In this document: piece by piece, positions 54,668 through 63,411 of the stretch
Layout: every line of letters starts with the position of its first letter
How positions within the stretch are numbered: the stretch's first letter is position 1
Assembly (NCBI GenBank): GCA_016718385.1
Contig: JADKDK010000007.1
Location: 434,001-498,000, forward strand
Source of the DNA: Gammaproteobacteria bacterium
Lineage (GTDB): Bacteria; Pseudomonadota; Gammaproteobacteria; Pseudomonadales; UBA5518
Direction: 5' to 3'
DNA length: 64,000 nt
Notes under the pieces: generated by a model
Told to the model about the DNA's origin: nothing
Databases searched by the model: none
What the model saw: the letters and a program-made list of their open reading frames with translations, nothing else
Made by a program: the position numbers and the translations under genes

Positions 54668-55880
54668 TCAGGCGGCGGGGGTGATATAGCCGAAGCGAGT
54701 CAGTGCCTTGATCCAGCGGGGCGCGTTGCGTTGCACCGCGAGCGCTTCATAGTCCGTGGCCGAGTCGCGGTAAGGCTCCCCGCGTTTGAGCATGAAAAAA
54801 ATCGTGCGCAGCAGCTTTGCCAGCGCGACGATGGCCCGCTTGTGGCCCCGGCGCACGACCAGCGTCTTGTCGCCTGGAAGGCCGACGGGGTACGACTCGC
54901 GGCATGAGCAAACTCGCAGAGCAGGCGCCGGGCATAGGGATTGCCTTTGCGGATACGCCCGGATTTGCGTTTGCCAGCCGACTCGTTGTTGCCCGGACAG
55001 ATGCCGACCCAGGAGGCGAGGCGATCGGCGCTGGCGAAGACGTCCATATCGGCGCCGATCTCCACCAGCAGCAACGCCGCGCCGATGAGATCGACGCCTG
55101 GCAGGGTTTGCAACAGCGCCAGCACGGGCCGTTGATCGGCGAGCCCGGCGAGCAGACGGGCCTCGAAACGGGCAACGCGCGCCTCGAGATCCTCGATGTG
55201 CTGCATCAGTTCATCGAGCACAAAACGATGGCTGTCGGTGAGCTCCCCCTGCACGGCGTCCAGAATCTCGGCGCGAGTGGCCTTGAGACGCCGACTGGCG
55301 TGGCGCAGCACCTCGTGGGGCGCCTGCCCCCGGATGAGGGCCTTGACCATGGCCCGTGCCGATTGGCCATGAAGGTCGCTCACCACGACACCGAGGCGCA
55401 CGCCCCCATCGGTCAGCACCTTGTGCAGGCGGTTCTTCTCGCTGGCCAGTTGCCCCATCAGCTTCTGTCGCTGGCGTGCGATCAGGCGCAGCTCGCGCAG
55501 CGTCGCCGGTGGCACGAACGAGCCGCGCAGCAGCCCGGCACGCGCCAGCGTGGCCAGCCATTGCGCATCACCGATATCGGTCTTGCGCCCCGGCACATTC
55601 TTGACGTGACGCGCATTGACGACCACGGCACGAATGCCCACCGCCTCCCGGGCGGCGTAGAGACTTTCCAGTAAATGCCCGTGCTCTCCATGACCACCAC
55701 GTCCGGGCGTCGTGCGCCAACCCATTCGGCCAGCGCCCGGCGATCGCGCTGGAACGCACCGAAGCGTTGCTGCTCGATGCGCACCGAGCCCTCAGGCTCC
55801 TCGAGAATCGCGCACACCGTGACCTGCGCCTGATGAACATCACAGGCGATCACCCGCTTGTGTAGAGTTGTGAGTTCCAT
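54668..55880 (-). pseudogene. IS110-family transposase, two frameshifts
   Basis: Starts MELTTLHKRVIACDVHQAQV, with the RuvC-like DEDD domain (Asp in CDVHQ, Glu in VVMESTGIYW, KTDIGDAQWLA). The C-terminal Transposase_20 region has LLQTLPGVDLIGAALLLVEI and ESAGKRKSGRIRKGNPYARR with the candidate nucleophilic serine. Reading changes frame at 55665-55667, where one more A in TGGAAAG restores WKSLY. It changes again near 54867, where one more A in ACAAGACG restores QATKTLVVRRG. The full protein would be about 404 residues. Both lesions are single missing A in short A-runs, so decay or base-calling error are both possible. Confidence 0.88.
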
Positions 55881-56100
55881 ATCGGCCTCCTGTCGACGTA
55901 GACTGGGAAGCGGAAGACGGCGGGTGCCGGAACTGAAAGAGCCTGAAGGCGAACGCTCGCCAACGGCCTGTTTAACGTGCGCTCTCTACGGGAGGCAATC
56001 TGGGGTTCGGGTCAGTCCGGCGGATCACGTTATCCACGGGGTCGAGCCGCCATAAATCTGCGCGACCTCTGCCTGCCGTCTTCCACCTCCACGTTTCTTT
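55881..56100 (-). ncRNA. Candidate bridge-RNA region of the IS110 element
   Basis: Noncoding DNA immediately upstream of the transposase start is where IS110-group elements encode the structured bridge RNA that pairs with donor and target DNA. Here it is bounded by the 10-bp inverted repeat GGAAGACGGC/GCCGTCTTCC. No guide loops can be confirmed by eye. No protein gene is visible between the transposase and moaB. Confidence 0.35.
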
Positions 56101-56259
56101 CATGATCGGGGGTGGCAGTCAACACCATGACCGTTATTCGGACATCTACTGCCCCAACAGCACAAGTCAGCATAATCCTGACCCACAAAAGCCGAGCCGA
56201 CATTGACCGCGGCGCCTGCGCCGCGCACCATTCGCGAATCTTCGCAGGAGTACCACCGC

Positions 56260-56781
56260 ATGAGCGCCAGTGCCGACAAGAAGCCCCTGAACATCGCCGT
56301 CCTCACCGTCTCGGACACCCGCACCGAGGCCACCGACACCTCGGGCCAGTACCTCGCCGACAGCGTGCGCGCGGCCGGCCACACGCTGGTGGAGAAGACC
56401 ATCGCCATCGACGACATCTACCAGTTGCGCGCGATCGTCTCGCGCTGGATCGCCGATCCCGCGGTGCACGTGATCCTCGGTACCGGAGGCACCGGCTTCA
56501 GTGGCCGCGATTCCACGCCCGAGGCGCTGACGCCGCTGTTCGACAAGGTGATCGAGGGCTTCGGCGAGACCTTTCGCGCCCTCTCGGTGGCGGAGATCGG
56601 CAGCTCCTCGCTGCAGTCGCGCGCCTTCGGCGGCCTGGCCAACCGCACCGTGATCTTCTGCATGCCCGGTTCCACCGGCGCCTGCCGCACGGCGTGGGAA
56701 GGCATCATCCGCGACCAGCTCGACAGCACGTTCCGGCCCTGCAATTTCGCGCCCATCGTGCTCGGCAGCTACGCGCATTGA
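56260..56781 (+). CDS. moaB: Molybdenum cofactor biosynthesis protein MoaB
   Basis: MoaB belongs to the molybdopterin adenylyltransferase (MogA/MoaB) fold. The 173-residue product starts at ATG 56260 with AGGAG 9 nt upstream; a TTG 57 nt earlier is unlikely. It has VLTVSDTRTEATDTSGQYL, the GTGGTGFSGRDSTPEAL molybdopterin-binding loop and the PGSTGACRTAWEGI segment. moeA follows 7 nt later, so the two form an operon for molybdate insertion. The IS110 element lies just upstream. Confidence 0.95.
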   Translation: MSASADKKPLNIAVLTVSDTRTEATDTSGQYLADSVRAAGHTLVEKTIAIDDIYQLRAIVSRWIADPAVHVILGTGGTGFSGRDSTPEALTPLFDKVIEGFGETFRALSVAEIGSSSLQSRAFGGLANRTVIFCMPGSTGACRTAWEGIIRDQLDSTFRPCNFAPIVLGSYAH

Positions 56782-56788
56782 GCCGGCC

Positions 56789-57994
56789 ATGACGCCGCAG
56801 GGACTGACTTCCGTCGAGGCCGCGCTCGCGCACATCCTCGCCGACATCACCCCGCTCGAGGGCACGGAAGTGCTGCCGCTCGCCCGGCTGCGCGGGCGCG
56901 TGCTCGCCGCCGATGCGATCGCCGCGATCGACGTGCCGCCCGCCGACAACAGCTCCATGGACGGCTATGCGCTGCGCCATGCCGACCTCGAAGCCGGGCA
57001 GCGCGACTTCGCGATCAGCCAGCGCATCGCCGCCGGCGCGGTCGGAACGATGCTCGCGCCCGGCACAGCGGCGCGCATCTTCACCGGCGCCGAAGTGCCG
57101 CCCGGTGCCGATTGCGTCGTGATCCAGGAGAACTGCAGCGTCGCCGACGGCGTGGTCACGGTCCTGCAGCCGGTGGTGCCGGGAGACAACATCCGCCGGC
57201 GCGGCCAGGACATCGCCGTCGGCAGCGCGATCGTCGCCGCGGGCACGCGCCTCGGCGCGGCGCACGCGGGGCTGCTGGCCGCGGTTGGGATGGCGCGGGC
57301 CACGGTGTTCGCGCGCCTGCGCGTGGCGATCCTCTCGACCGGCGACGAGCTCGTCGAGCCCGGCGCGACCGCGGGGCCGGGGCAGATCTACAACTCCAAC
57401 CGCTACCTGCTCACCGGCATGCTCGAGGAGCTGGGCTGCGAGTTGATCGACGGCGGCCTGGTGGCGGACACGCCCGAGGCCACCCGCGCCTGCCTGCGGC
57501 AGGCCGCGGAGCAGGCCGATGTGGTCATCACCACCGGCGGCGTCTCGGTGGGCGACGAGGACCACGTGAAGGCCGCGGTCGAGGAACTGGGCACGCTGGG
57601 GCTGTGGAAGCTCGCGATCAAGCCCGGCAAGCCGCTGGCCTACGGGCGCATCCTCGGCAAGCCTTTCTTCGGACTGCCGGGCAATCCCTCGTCGGTGTTC
57701 GTGACCTTCCACGTGGTGACGCGGCCCTATCTGCAGCGCATGCAGGGCATCGCCGGCGACGTGATGGCGCGCGAGCTCGTGGTCGCGGCGGATTTCGAGC
57801 GCCCGCGCCCCGACAAGCGCCAGGAATACCTGCGCGCGCGGCTCGTGAGCGGCGGCGAGGGCGCGCGCGTGGCGCTGTACCCGAACCAGAGTTCCGGCAT
57901 GCTGACGTCGGTGGCGTGGGCCGATTGCCTGGTGGTGGTGCCGCCGGGCACGACCGTGGCGCGCGGCGACCCGGTGCGCGCGATGCTGATCTGA
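56789..57994 (+). CDS. moeA: Molybdopterin molybdenumtransferase MoeA
   Basis: MoeA inserts molybdate into adenylated molybdopterin. The 401-residue product has PPADNSSMDGYALRHADLEA (catalytic Asp in SMDGYA), the MPT-binding STGDELVEPG, TTGGVSVGDEDHV, and KPLAYGRILGKPFFGLPGNP in domain 3. Length matches E. coli (411). The stop is followed at once by an inverted repeat that bounds a G-only tract. Confidence 0.97.
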   Translation: MTPQGLTSVEAALAHILADITPLEGTEVLPLARLRGRVLAADAIAAIDVPPADNSSMDGYALRHADLEAGQRDFAISQRIAAGAVGTMLAPGTAARIFTGAEVPPGADCVVIQENCSVADGVVTVLQPVVPGDNIRRRGQDIAVGSAIVAAGTRLGAAHAGLLAAVGMARATVFARLRVAILSTGDELVEPGATAGPGQIYNSNRYLLTGMLEELGCELIDGGLVADTPEATRACLRQAAEQADVVITTGGVSVGDEDHVKAAVEELGTLGLWKLAIKPGKPLAYGRILGKPFFGLPGNPSSVFVTFHVVTRPYLQRMQGIAGDVMARELVVAADFERPRPDKRQEYLRARLVSGGEGARVALYPNQSSGMLTSVAWADCLVVVPPGTTVARGDPVRAMLI

Positions 57995-58172
57995 GAGCCT
58001 GTGAATCTTTCGCCGGCCGGCGGCGCCCGGGCCGGGGGGGGGGGGCGGGGGGGGGGCCGGGGGGGGGGGGGGGCCCCGGGGGGCCAAAAACCCCCTTGTT
58101 CGCGGGGCGCGCCCGGGCCCCCGCCCACAACGGGGGGGGCCCGCGGCGGCCGTCGAAAGATTCACAGGCTCT
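57994..58172. repeat. Inverted-repeat-bounded G-only tract (MITE-like or assembly artefact)
   Basis: The 19-nt arms AGAGCCTGTGAATCTTTCG (57994-58012) and its exact complement (58154-58172) are followed inward by a second partial match (CGGCCG). The interior of about 140 bp is nearly pure G with scattered C (58031-58087) plus GC-only stretches. The arms resemble terminal inverted repeats of a small transposable element or a very long hairpin. The centre probably was not read correctly. Confidence 0.6.
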
Positions 58173-58184
58173 GAGAGGTGCTCG

Positions 58185-59825
58185 ATGACAGCCCCGCCCG
58201 TCGAGATCCTGCACCACGGTGCGGTCCGGGGCGTGACGGGGTCTTGCCACGAACTTCGCCTCGTGGGTCCGACCGTGGGTCCGGCTTCAGCCGGACAATG
58301 TCCGCATGAATGCGGACCTACGGAGGGGCAGCATCCGCATGAATGCGGACCTGCGGGGGGGCAGCATCCGCATGAATGCGGACCTACGGGGGGGCAACGA
58401 CCGCATCAAGGCGGGCACACGGCGAAGCAGCGTCCGCATGAATGCGGACCTACGGGGGGGCAGCGGCCGCATGAATGCGGACCAGCGGCGGGGATCCTGA
58501 TCGACTGCGGCCTGTTCCAGGGTGCGGAGACTTCGGGGGAGGGCGCGGATCGCGACAACCTCGGCATCGATTTCCCGGTCGGGCATATCCGCGCACTGGT
58601 GGTGACGCATGTGCACATCGATCACGTCGGGCGCGTGCCCTATCTGCTGGCCGCCGGCTTCGAGGGGCCGATCTACTGCTCGCTGCCCTCGGCGATCCTG
58701 CTGCCGCTGGTCATCGAGGACGCGCTCGCGGTCGGCGCCACGCGTGATCGCAAGCTGATCGCGCGCACGCTGGAGCGGCTGAAGAGCCAGATCCGCCCGC
58801 TCGCCTACGGCAAGTGGGCGCGCGTGGATACCGGCATCGGCACCGGCCTCGAGATCCGCCTGCAGCGCGCCGGGCATATCCTCGGTTCGGCCTATGTGGA
58901 GTGCCGGATCACCACGCCAAACGCCCGCCACCGCGTGATCTTCTCCGGCGACCTCGGCGCCGCGCACACGCCGCTGCTGCCGGAACCCGAGGCGCCGCTC
59001 GGCTGCCAAACGCTGGTGATCGAGAGCACCTACGGCGATCGTCGCCACGAGGGGCGCGCGGATCGCGTGCGCCGGCTGCAGCGCGTGATCGAGCGCGCGC
59101 TGGCCAACCGCGGCGCGGTGCTGATCCCGGCGTTCAGCATCGGGCGCACGCAGGAGCTGCTGTACGAGATCGAGGAGATCATCCACGCGCGGCGCGACGA
59201 ACCGGCGGCGCGCGCGCTGCCGTGGAACGAGCTCGAGGTCGTGGTCGATTCGCCGCTGGCCGCGAAGTTCACGCGCGTCTACGACCGGCTGAAACCCTTC
59301 TGGGACGCCGAGGCGCTGCAGCGCGTGCGCGCGGGCCGCGATCCCTTGTCATTCGAGCAGGTGCGCACGGTGAACAGCCATTCGGACCACCTGCGCGTGG
59401 TCGAGCACCTGCGCAAGACGCGCTACCCGGCCATCGTGATCGCGGCGAGCGGCATGTGCGCGGGCGGGCGGATCATCAACTACCTGAAGGCGCTGATCGA
59501 CGATCCGGTCACCGACATCCTCTTCGTCGGCTACCAGGCCGCCGGCACGCCGGGGCGCGCGATCCAGCAGTACGGCCCCGAGGGCGGCTGGGTGGAACTG
59601 GACGGCGAGCGCTTCGACATCCGCGCCGCCATCCACACCATCGGCGGCTATTCGGCGCACGCCGACCAGGCGGACCTGCTGCGCTTCGTCACCGAAATGA
59701 AGCGCGCGCCCGATACGGTGCGCATCGTGCACGGCGAGGCGGAGGCGAAGGAGACCTTGCAGGATGAGCTCGTGCGGCGGTTGCCGAGCACCAATGTCAT
59801 GGTGCCGGTCGTCCCGTCGTCGTAG
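58185..59825 (+). CDS. Beta-CASP metallo-beta-lactamase RNA nuclease with REP-derived insertion
   Basis: The 546-residue product is an RNA-processing MBL/beta-CASP enzyme. The zinc motif is H142-x-H144-x-D146-H147 (VVTHVHIDHVGR). Later motifs are SGDLGAAHTPLL, IPAFSIGRTQELLYEIEEI, ASGMCAGGRIINYL and TIGGYSAHADQADL. Residues 27-103 have no counterpart in the family: they are encoded by family A repeats inserted between the CHELRL strand and ILIDCGLFQG, mostly as six 33-bp in-frame units (HECGPTGGQRP type). The natural protein would be about 470 residues. The rest of the enzyme appears intact. Confidence 0.9.
   Translation: MTAPPVEILHHGAVRGVTGSCHELRLVGPTVGPASAGQCPHECGPTEGQHPHECGPAGGQHPHECGPTGGQRPHQGGHTAKQRPHECGPTGGQRPHECGPAAGILIDCGLFQGAETSGEGADRDNLGIDFPVGHIRALVVTHVHIDHVGRVPYLLAAGFEGPIYCSLPSAILLPLVIEDALAVGATRDRKLIARTLERLKSQIRPLAYGKWARVDTGIGTGLEIRLQRAGHILGSAYVECRITTPNARHRVIFSGDLGAAHTPLLPEPEAPLGCQTLVIESTYGDRRHEGRADRVRRLQRVIERALANRGAVLIPAFSIGRTQELLYEIEEIIHARRDEPAARALPWNELEVVVDSPLAAKFTRVYDRLKPFWDAEALQRVRAGRDPLSFEQVRTVNSHSDHLRVVEHLRKTRYPAIVIAASGMCAGGRIINYLKALIDDPVTDILFVGYQAAGTPGRAIQQYGPEGGWVELDGERFDIRAAIHTIGGYSAHADQADLLRFVTEMKRAPDTVRIVHGEAEAKETLQDELVRRLPSTNVMVPVVPSS
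58263..58493. repeat. In-frame family A array inside the MBL gene
   Basis: Two GTGGGTCCG starts (58263, 58275) lead into six direct units at 58301, 58334, 58367, 58400, 58433 and 58466, each 33 bp and each holding the hairpin TCCGCATGAATGCGGA (the fourth is diverged). Because 33 is a multiple of three, copy-number change would keep the reading frame. Confidence 0.9.
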
Positions 59826-59928
59826 GAGCGGGCCATGCCCGCGATCGGAGTTCGTCGAAACACAACATCCGCTCGCGGGCATGGCCCGCTCCTACGGGGA
59901 TCAGGTCGCGGGCATGGCCCGCTCCTAC
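59822..59928. repeat. Family B REP cluster after the MBL gene
   Basis: One direct core at 59822 and two inverted cores at 59873 and 59906 lie between the convergent MBL and fabB genes, and the first overlaps the MBL stop codon region. Confidence 0.85.
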
Positions 59929-59945
59929 GGCGAGACGGTCGGCAA

Positions 59946-61163
59946 TCAGCCGGCGAAGCGCTGCAACACCAGCGAGGCGTTGGTGCCGCCGAAGCCGAAG
60001 CTGTTCGACATCACGCGGTTCAGCCGGGCGTTGTCGATGCGCTGGCGCACGATCGGCATGTTGCCCGCGGCTTCGTCGAGCGATTCGATGTTGGCCGAGG
60101 CCGCGATGAAATCGTGCTCCATCATCAGCAGCGAGTAGATCGCCTCCTGCACGCCCGCCGCGCCCAGCGAGTGGCCCGACAGCGACTTGGTGGAGCTGAT
60201 CGGCGGCACCTTCGCGCCGAAGGCCTCGGCCACCGCCTTCAGTTCCTGGATGTCGCCGACCGGCGTGCTGGTGCCGTGCGCGTTGATGTAGTCGATGGCG
60301 CCGTCCACGGTGCTCATCGCCTGGCGCATGCAGCGCACCGCGCCCTCGCCCGAGGGAGCCACCATGTCGTAGCCGTCGGAGGTCGCGCCGTAGCCGACCA
60401 CCTCGGCGTAGATGCGCGCGCCGCGCGCCTGCGCCACGTCCAGCGCCTCCAGCACCAGCATGCCGCCGCCGCCGGCGATCACGAAGCCGTCGCGGTCCGC
60501 GTCATAGGCGCGCGAGGCCAGCTCCGGCGTGGCGTTGCGCTTGGAGGACAGCGCGCCCATCGCATCGAACAGGCAGGCCATGCTCCAGTGCTCTTCCTCG
60601 GCGCCGCCGGCGAACACGCGGTCCTGCTTGCCCATCTGGATCTGTTCCATGCCGGCGCCGATGCAGTGCGCGCTGGTCGAGCAGGCCGAGGCGATCGAGT
60701 AGTTCAATCCCTTGATCTTGAACGGTGTGGCCAGGCAGGCCGACACGGTGCTGGCCATGGTCTGCGTCACGCGGTACGGCCCGACGCGCTTCACGCCCTT
60801 CTCGCGCATGATGTCGGCGGCTTCCACCTGGTTCGACGACGAGGCGCCGCCGGAGCCGGCGATGATGCCGGTGCGCTCGTTGGAGACCTCGGCCTCGGTC
60901 AGCCCCGCGTCCGCGATGGCCTGCTTCATCGCGATGTAGGCGAAGGCCGCCGCATCGCCCATGAAGCGCAGCTGCTTGCGGTCGATCTCGGCCGCGAAAT
61001 CCACCTCGGGACGGCCCGCCACGTGGCTGCGAAAGCCCATCTCGGCATATTCCGGGATGAATTTGATGCCCGATCGGCCCTCGCGCAGCGACGCGGTGAC
61101 GGCCTCCGGGGTGTTGCCCAGGCACGAGACGATTCCCATGCCGGTGACGACGACTCTGCGCAT
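59946..61163 (-). CDS. fabB: Beta-ketoacyl-ACP synthase I
   Basis: FabB elongates fatty acids and is required for unsaturated ones. The 405-residue product starts MRRVVVTGMGIVSCLG. The Cys-His-His triad is C161 (SIASACSTSAHC), H296 (INAHGTSTPVGD) and H331 (TKSLSGHSLGAAG). It lies 18 nt downstream of fabA on the same strand, forming the fabAB operon characteristic of gammaproteobacteria with anaerobic-type unsaturated fatty acid synthesis. Confidence 0.98.
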   Translation of the reverse strand: MRRVVVTGMGIVSCLGNTPEAVTASLREGRSGIKFIPEYAEMGFRSHVAGRPEVDFAAEIDRKQLRFMGDAAAFAYIAMKQAIADAGLTEAEVSNERTGIIAGSGGASSSNQVEAADIMREKGVKRVGPYRVTQTMASTVSACLATPFKIKGLNYSIASACSTSAHCIGAGMEQIQMGKQDRVFAGGAEEEHWSMACLFDAMGALSSKRNATPELASRAYDADRDGFVIAGGGGMLVLEALDVAQARGARIYAEVVGYGATSDGYDMVAPSGEGAVRCMRQAMSTVDGAIDYINAHGTSTPVGDIQELKAVAEAFGAKVPPISSTKSLSGHSLGAAGVQEAIYSLLMMEHDFIAASANIESLDEAAGNMPIVRQRIDNARLNRVMSNSFGFGGTNASLVLQRFAG

Positions 61164-61181
61164 TGCGATTTCCTCCGTGAC

Positions 61182-61757
61182 CTAGCCCAAAGCATCCGCG
61201 GCCGTGGTGAACAGACCCACGCGCAGGTCATGCGCGGTGTAGATCACCTTGCCGTCGACCGACAACTCGCCGTCGGCAATGCCCATCACCAGCTTGCGTT
61301 CCATCACCCGCTTCAGGTGGATGTGGTAGACGACCTTCGTCGCCTCGGGCAGCACCTGCCCGGTGAACTTGATCTCGCCCGCGCCGAGCGCGCGCCCGCG
61401 GCCCGGGTTGCCGCGCCAGCCGAGGAAGAAGCCCACCAGCTGCCACATCGCGTCCAGCCCCAGGCAGCCCGGCATCACCGGGTCGCCCACGAAGTGGCAA
61501 CCGAAGAACCACAGCCCCGGGTGGATATCGAGCTCGGCGATGATCTCGCCCTTGCCGTGCGCACCGCCCACGGCGCTGATATGCGTGATGCGGTCGATCA
61601 TCAGCATGTTGTCGACGGGCAACTGCGCGTTGCCGGGCCCGAACAGGGTGCCCTGTCCGCAGGCGATGAGTTCTTCCTTGCTGAAGGAATGCTGGGTCGA
61701 CGGCTCGCGCCGCGCGGGGATGGTGCTCAACAGCGGGATCTCTGGGGGAGTGTGCAA
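61182..61757 (-). CDS. fabA: 3-hydroxydecanoyl-ACP dehydratase/isomerase
   Basis: FabA dehydrates and isomerises the C10 intermediate that starts unsaturated fatty acids. The catalytic pair is His88/Asp102 in GCHFVGDPVMPGCLGLDAMW (His70/Asp84 in E. coli). The frame contains no ATG before MLMIDR, so the start is non-standard: TTG 61757 gives 191 residues, and a TTG 30 nt further in would be nearer to family length (E. coli 172). No strong ribosome-binding site distinguishes them. An out-of-frame ATG just upstream suggests the 5' end deserves care. It is followed by fabB. Confidence 0.92.
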   Translation of the reverse strand: MHTPPEIPLLSTIPARREPSTQHSFSKEELIACGQGTLFGPGNAQLPVDNMLMIDRITHISAVGGAHGKGEIIAELDIHPGLWFFGCHFVGDPVMPGCLGLDAMWQLVGFFLGWRGNPGRGRALGAGEIKFTGQVLPEATKVVYHIHLKRVMERKLVMGIADGELSVDGKVIYTAHDLRVGLFTTAADALG

Positions 61758-61895
61758 GTGCGCGAATTGTAGTGAGTTTGCCCATGGCCGTCACCTGCGC
61801 CAGACGCTGTCCGGGTCCGCGGGGCCGATCTGACAAGCAGCGGTCCTTCCACTAGACTTTGGGCCGGCAAACAGCAGCGCAAGGAATCTTCCAGG

Positions 61896-63245
61896 GTGCG
61901 AATAGCAGTCATCGGCACGGGATACGTGGGCCTGGTCACGGGCGCCTGCTTCGCGGAAATGGGCAACCACGTGGTGTGCGTCGACAACGACCCCGCCAAG
62001 CTCGCGCGCCTGCAGGCCGGCGAGATCCCCATTTTCGAGCCGGGCCTGCAGCCGGTGGTGGAGCAGGCGGTGCAGGCCGGGCTGCTGACATTCAGCGCCG
62101 ACGTGGCCGCCGCGGTGGGCGCGGCCGAGTACATCTTCATCGCGGTCGGCACGCCGCCGGGCGAGGACGGCTCGGCGGACCTGCGCTACGTGCTCGCGGT
62201 GGCGCGCGACATCGGGCGCCACCTGCAGAAGTACGCGGTCGTGGTCGACAAGTCGACCGTGCCGGTGGGCACCGCCGACAAGGTGCGCGCCGCGATCAGC
62301 GAGGAGCTGGCCGCGCGTGGCGCGAGCATCGGCTTCGACGTGGTCAGCAACCCCGAATTCCTCAAGGAAGGCGCGGCGGTGAGTGACTTCCGCAGCCCCG
62401 ATCGCGTCATCGTGGGCACCGATTCCGAGAAGGCGCGCCGGCGCATGACCGAGCTCTACGGTCCGCTGCTGCGCAACCACGACCGCATGCTGTTCATGGG
62501 CGTGCGTGATGCCGAGATGACCAAGTACGCCGCCAACGCGATGCTGGCCACGCGGATCTCGTTCATGAACGAGATCGCCAACCTCTGCGACCGCCTCGGC
62601 GTGGACGTCGAGAACGTGCGCAAGGGCATCGGTTCCGACAGCCGCATCGGCTACTCGTTCATCTATCCCGGTTGCGGCTACGGCGGCTCCTGTTTCCCGA
62701 AGGACGTGAAGGCGCTGGTGCAGAGCAGCCGTGCCTGCGATTTCGAGCCCTCGCTGCTGCAAGCCGTGGAAGCGCGCAACGAGCGCCAGAAGCGCGTGCT
62801 GTTCGACAAGGTCGTGGCGCATTTCGGCGCCGATCTGAGCGGGCGGCGCTTCGGCGTGTGGGGCCTTTCCTTCAAGCCCAACACCGACGATATGCGCGAG
62901 GCGCCCTCGCTGGTGCTGATCGAACAGCTGCTCGCGGCCGGCGCCAGTGTCGCGGCCTACGACCCGGTGGTCGGCAACGACGCCCACGCCGGCATGCCGC
63001 GCGAATGGCTGGAATCGGGCCGCGTCGAGCTCAGCAAGTACCAGTACGACGCGCTGCGCGAAGCCGACGCGATGATCCTGGTCACCGAATGGAAACGCTT
63101 CCGCCAGCCCGATTTCGACGCCATGCGCGACCTGCTGCGCACGCCGGTCATCTTCGACGGCCGCAACCAGTACGACCCGGTGCTGATGAGCGATTACGGC
63201 TTCACCTATTACGGCATCGGGCGTACCAATGTGGCGGCGGGGTGA
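61896..63245 (+). CDS. ugd: UDP-glucose 6-dehydrogenase
   Basis: Ugd oxidises UDP-glucose to UDP-glucuronate for exopolysaccharide. The 449-residue product starts at GTG (MRIAVIGTGYVGLVTGACFA; Rossmann GxGxxG) with AAGGA upstream. The catalytic Cys266 lies in PGCGYGGSCFPKD, Lys210 in EMTKYAANAM, and the dimer and C-terminal segment GLSFKPNTDDMREAPS is intact. It is followed by three family B palindromes and manC, a plausible exopolysaccharide precursor pair. Confidence 0.96.
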   Translation: MRIAVIGTGYVGLVTGACFAEMGNHVVCVDNDPAKLARLQAGEIPIFEPGLQPVVEQAVQAGLLTFSADVAAAVGAAEYIFIAVGTPPGEDGSADLRYVLAVARDIGRHLQKYAVVVDKSTVPVGTADKVRAAISEELAARGASIGFDVVSNPEFLKEGAAVSDFRSPDRVIVGTDSEKARRRMTELYGPLLRNHDRMLFMGVRDAEMTKYAANAMLATRISFMNEIANLCDRLGVDVENVRKGIGSDSRIGYSFIYPGCGYGGSCFPKDVKALVQSSRACDFEPSLLQAVEARNERQKRVLFDKVVAHFGADLSGRRFGVWGLSFKPNTDDMREAPSLVLIEQLLAAGASVAAYDPVVGNDAHAGMPREWLESGRVELSKYQYDALREADAMILVTEWKRFRQPDFDAMRDLLRTPVIFDGRNQYDPVLMSDYGFTYYGIGRTNVAAG

Positions 63246-63262
63246 TGCATCGAATTTCTTGG

Positions 63263-63378
63263 TCGCGGGCATGGCCTGCTCCTACGGCACCGGCAGCGGC
63301 CTCCCTAACCCGTAGGAGCGGGCCATGCCCGCGATCGGATGTTGTTGATCATCAATCGCGGGCATGGCCCGCTCCTGC
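63263..63378. repeat. Family B REP cluster between ugd and manC
   Basis: Cores lie at 63263 (inverted), 63312 (direct) and 63356 (inverted), filling most of the 166-nt gap. The alternating orientation is typical of BIMEs. The first and last copies carry single changes in the core. Confidence 0.85.
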
Positions 63379-63411
63379 ATCGACCAATTACCTCATGAGA
63401 GATTCGAACCC

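Larger units (their letters stand above)
54591..56135 (-). mobile_element. IS110-family insertion sequence (approximate limits)
   Basis: The element contains a DEDD/serine-type IS110 transposase reading frame (54668-55880, minus strand) and about 250 nt of noncoding DNA on its 5' side. Limits are inferred from a broken family A palindrome on the left and a possible continuation on the right. A 10-bp inverted repeat GGAAGACGGC/GCCGTCTTCC (55912-55921 and 56075-56084) lies in the noncoding part, where IS110 elements encode the bridge RNA. Ends are uncertain. Confidence 0.6.

Noticed and set aside
58301..58493. CRISPR-like regular repeats with 33-bp spacing
   Set aside because: Units are tandem with no unique spacers, lie inside a coding sequence, match an intergenic REP family elsewhere in the window, and no cas genes are nearby.
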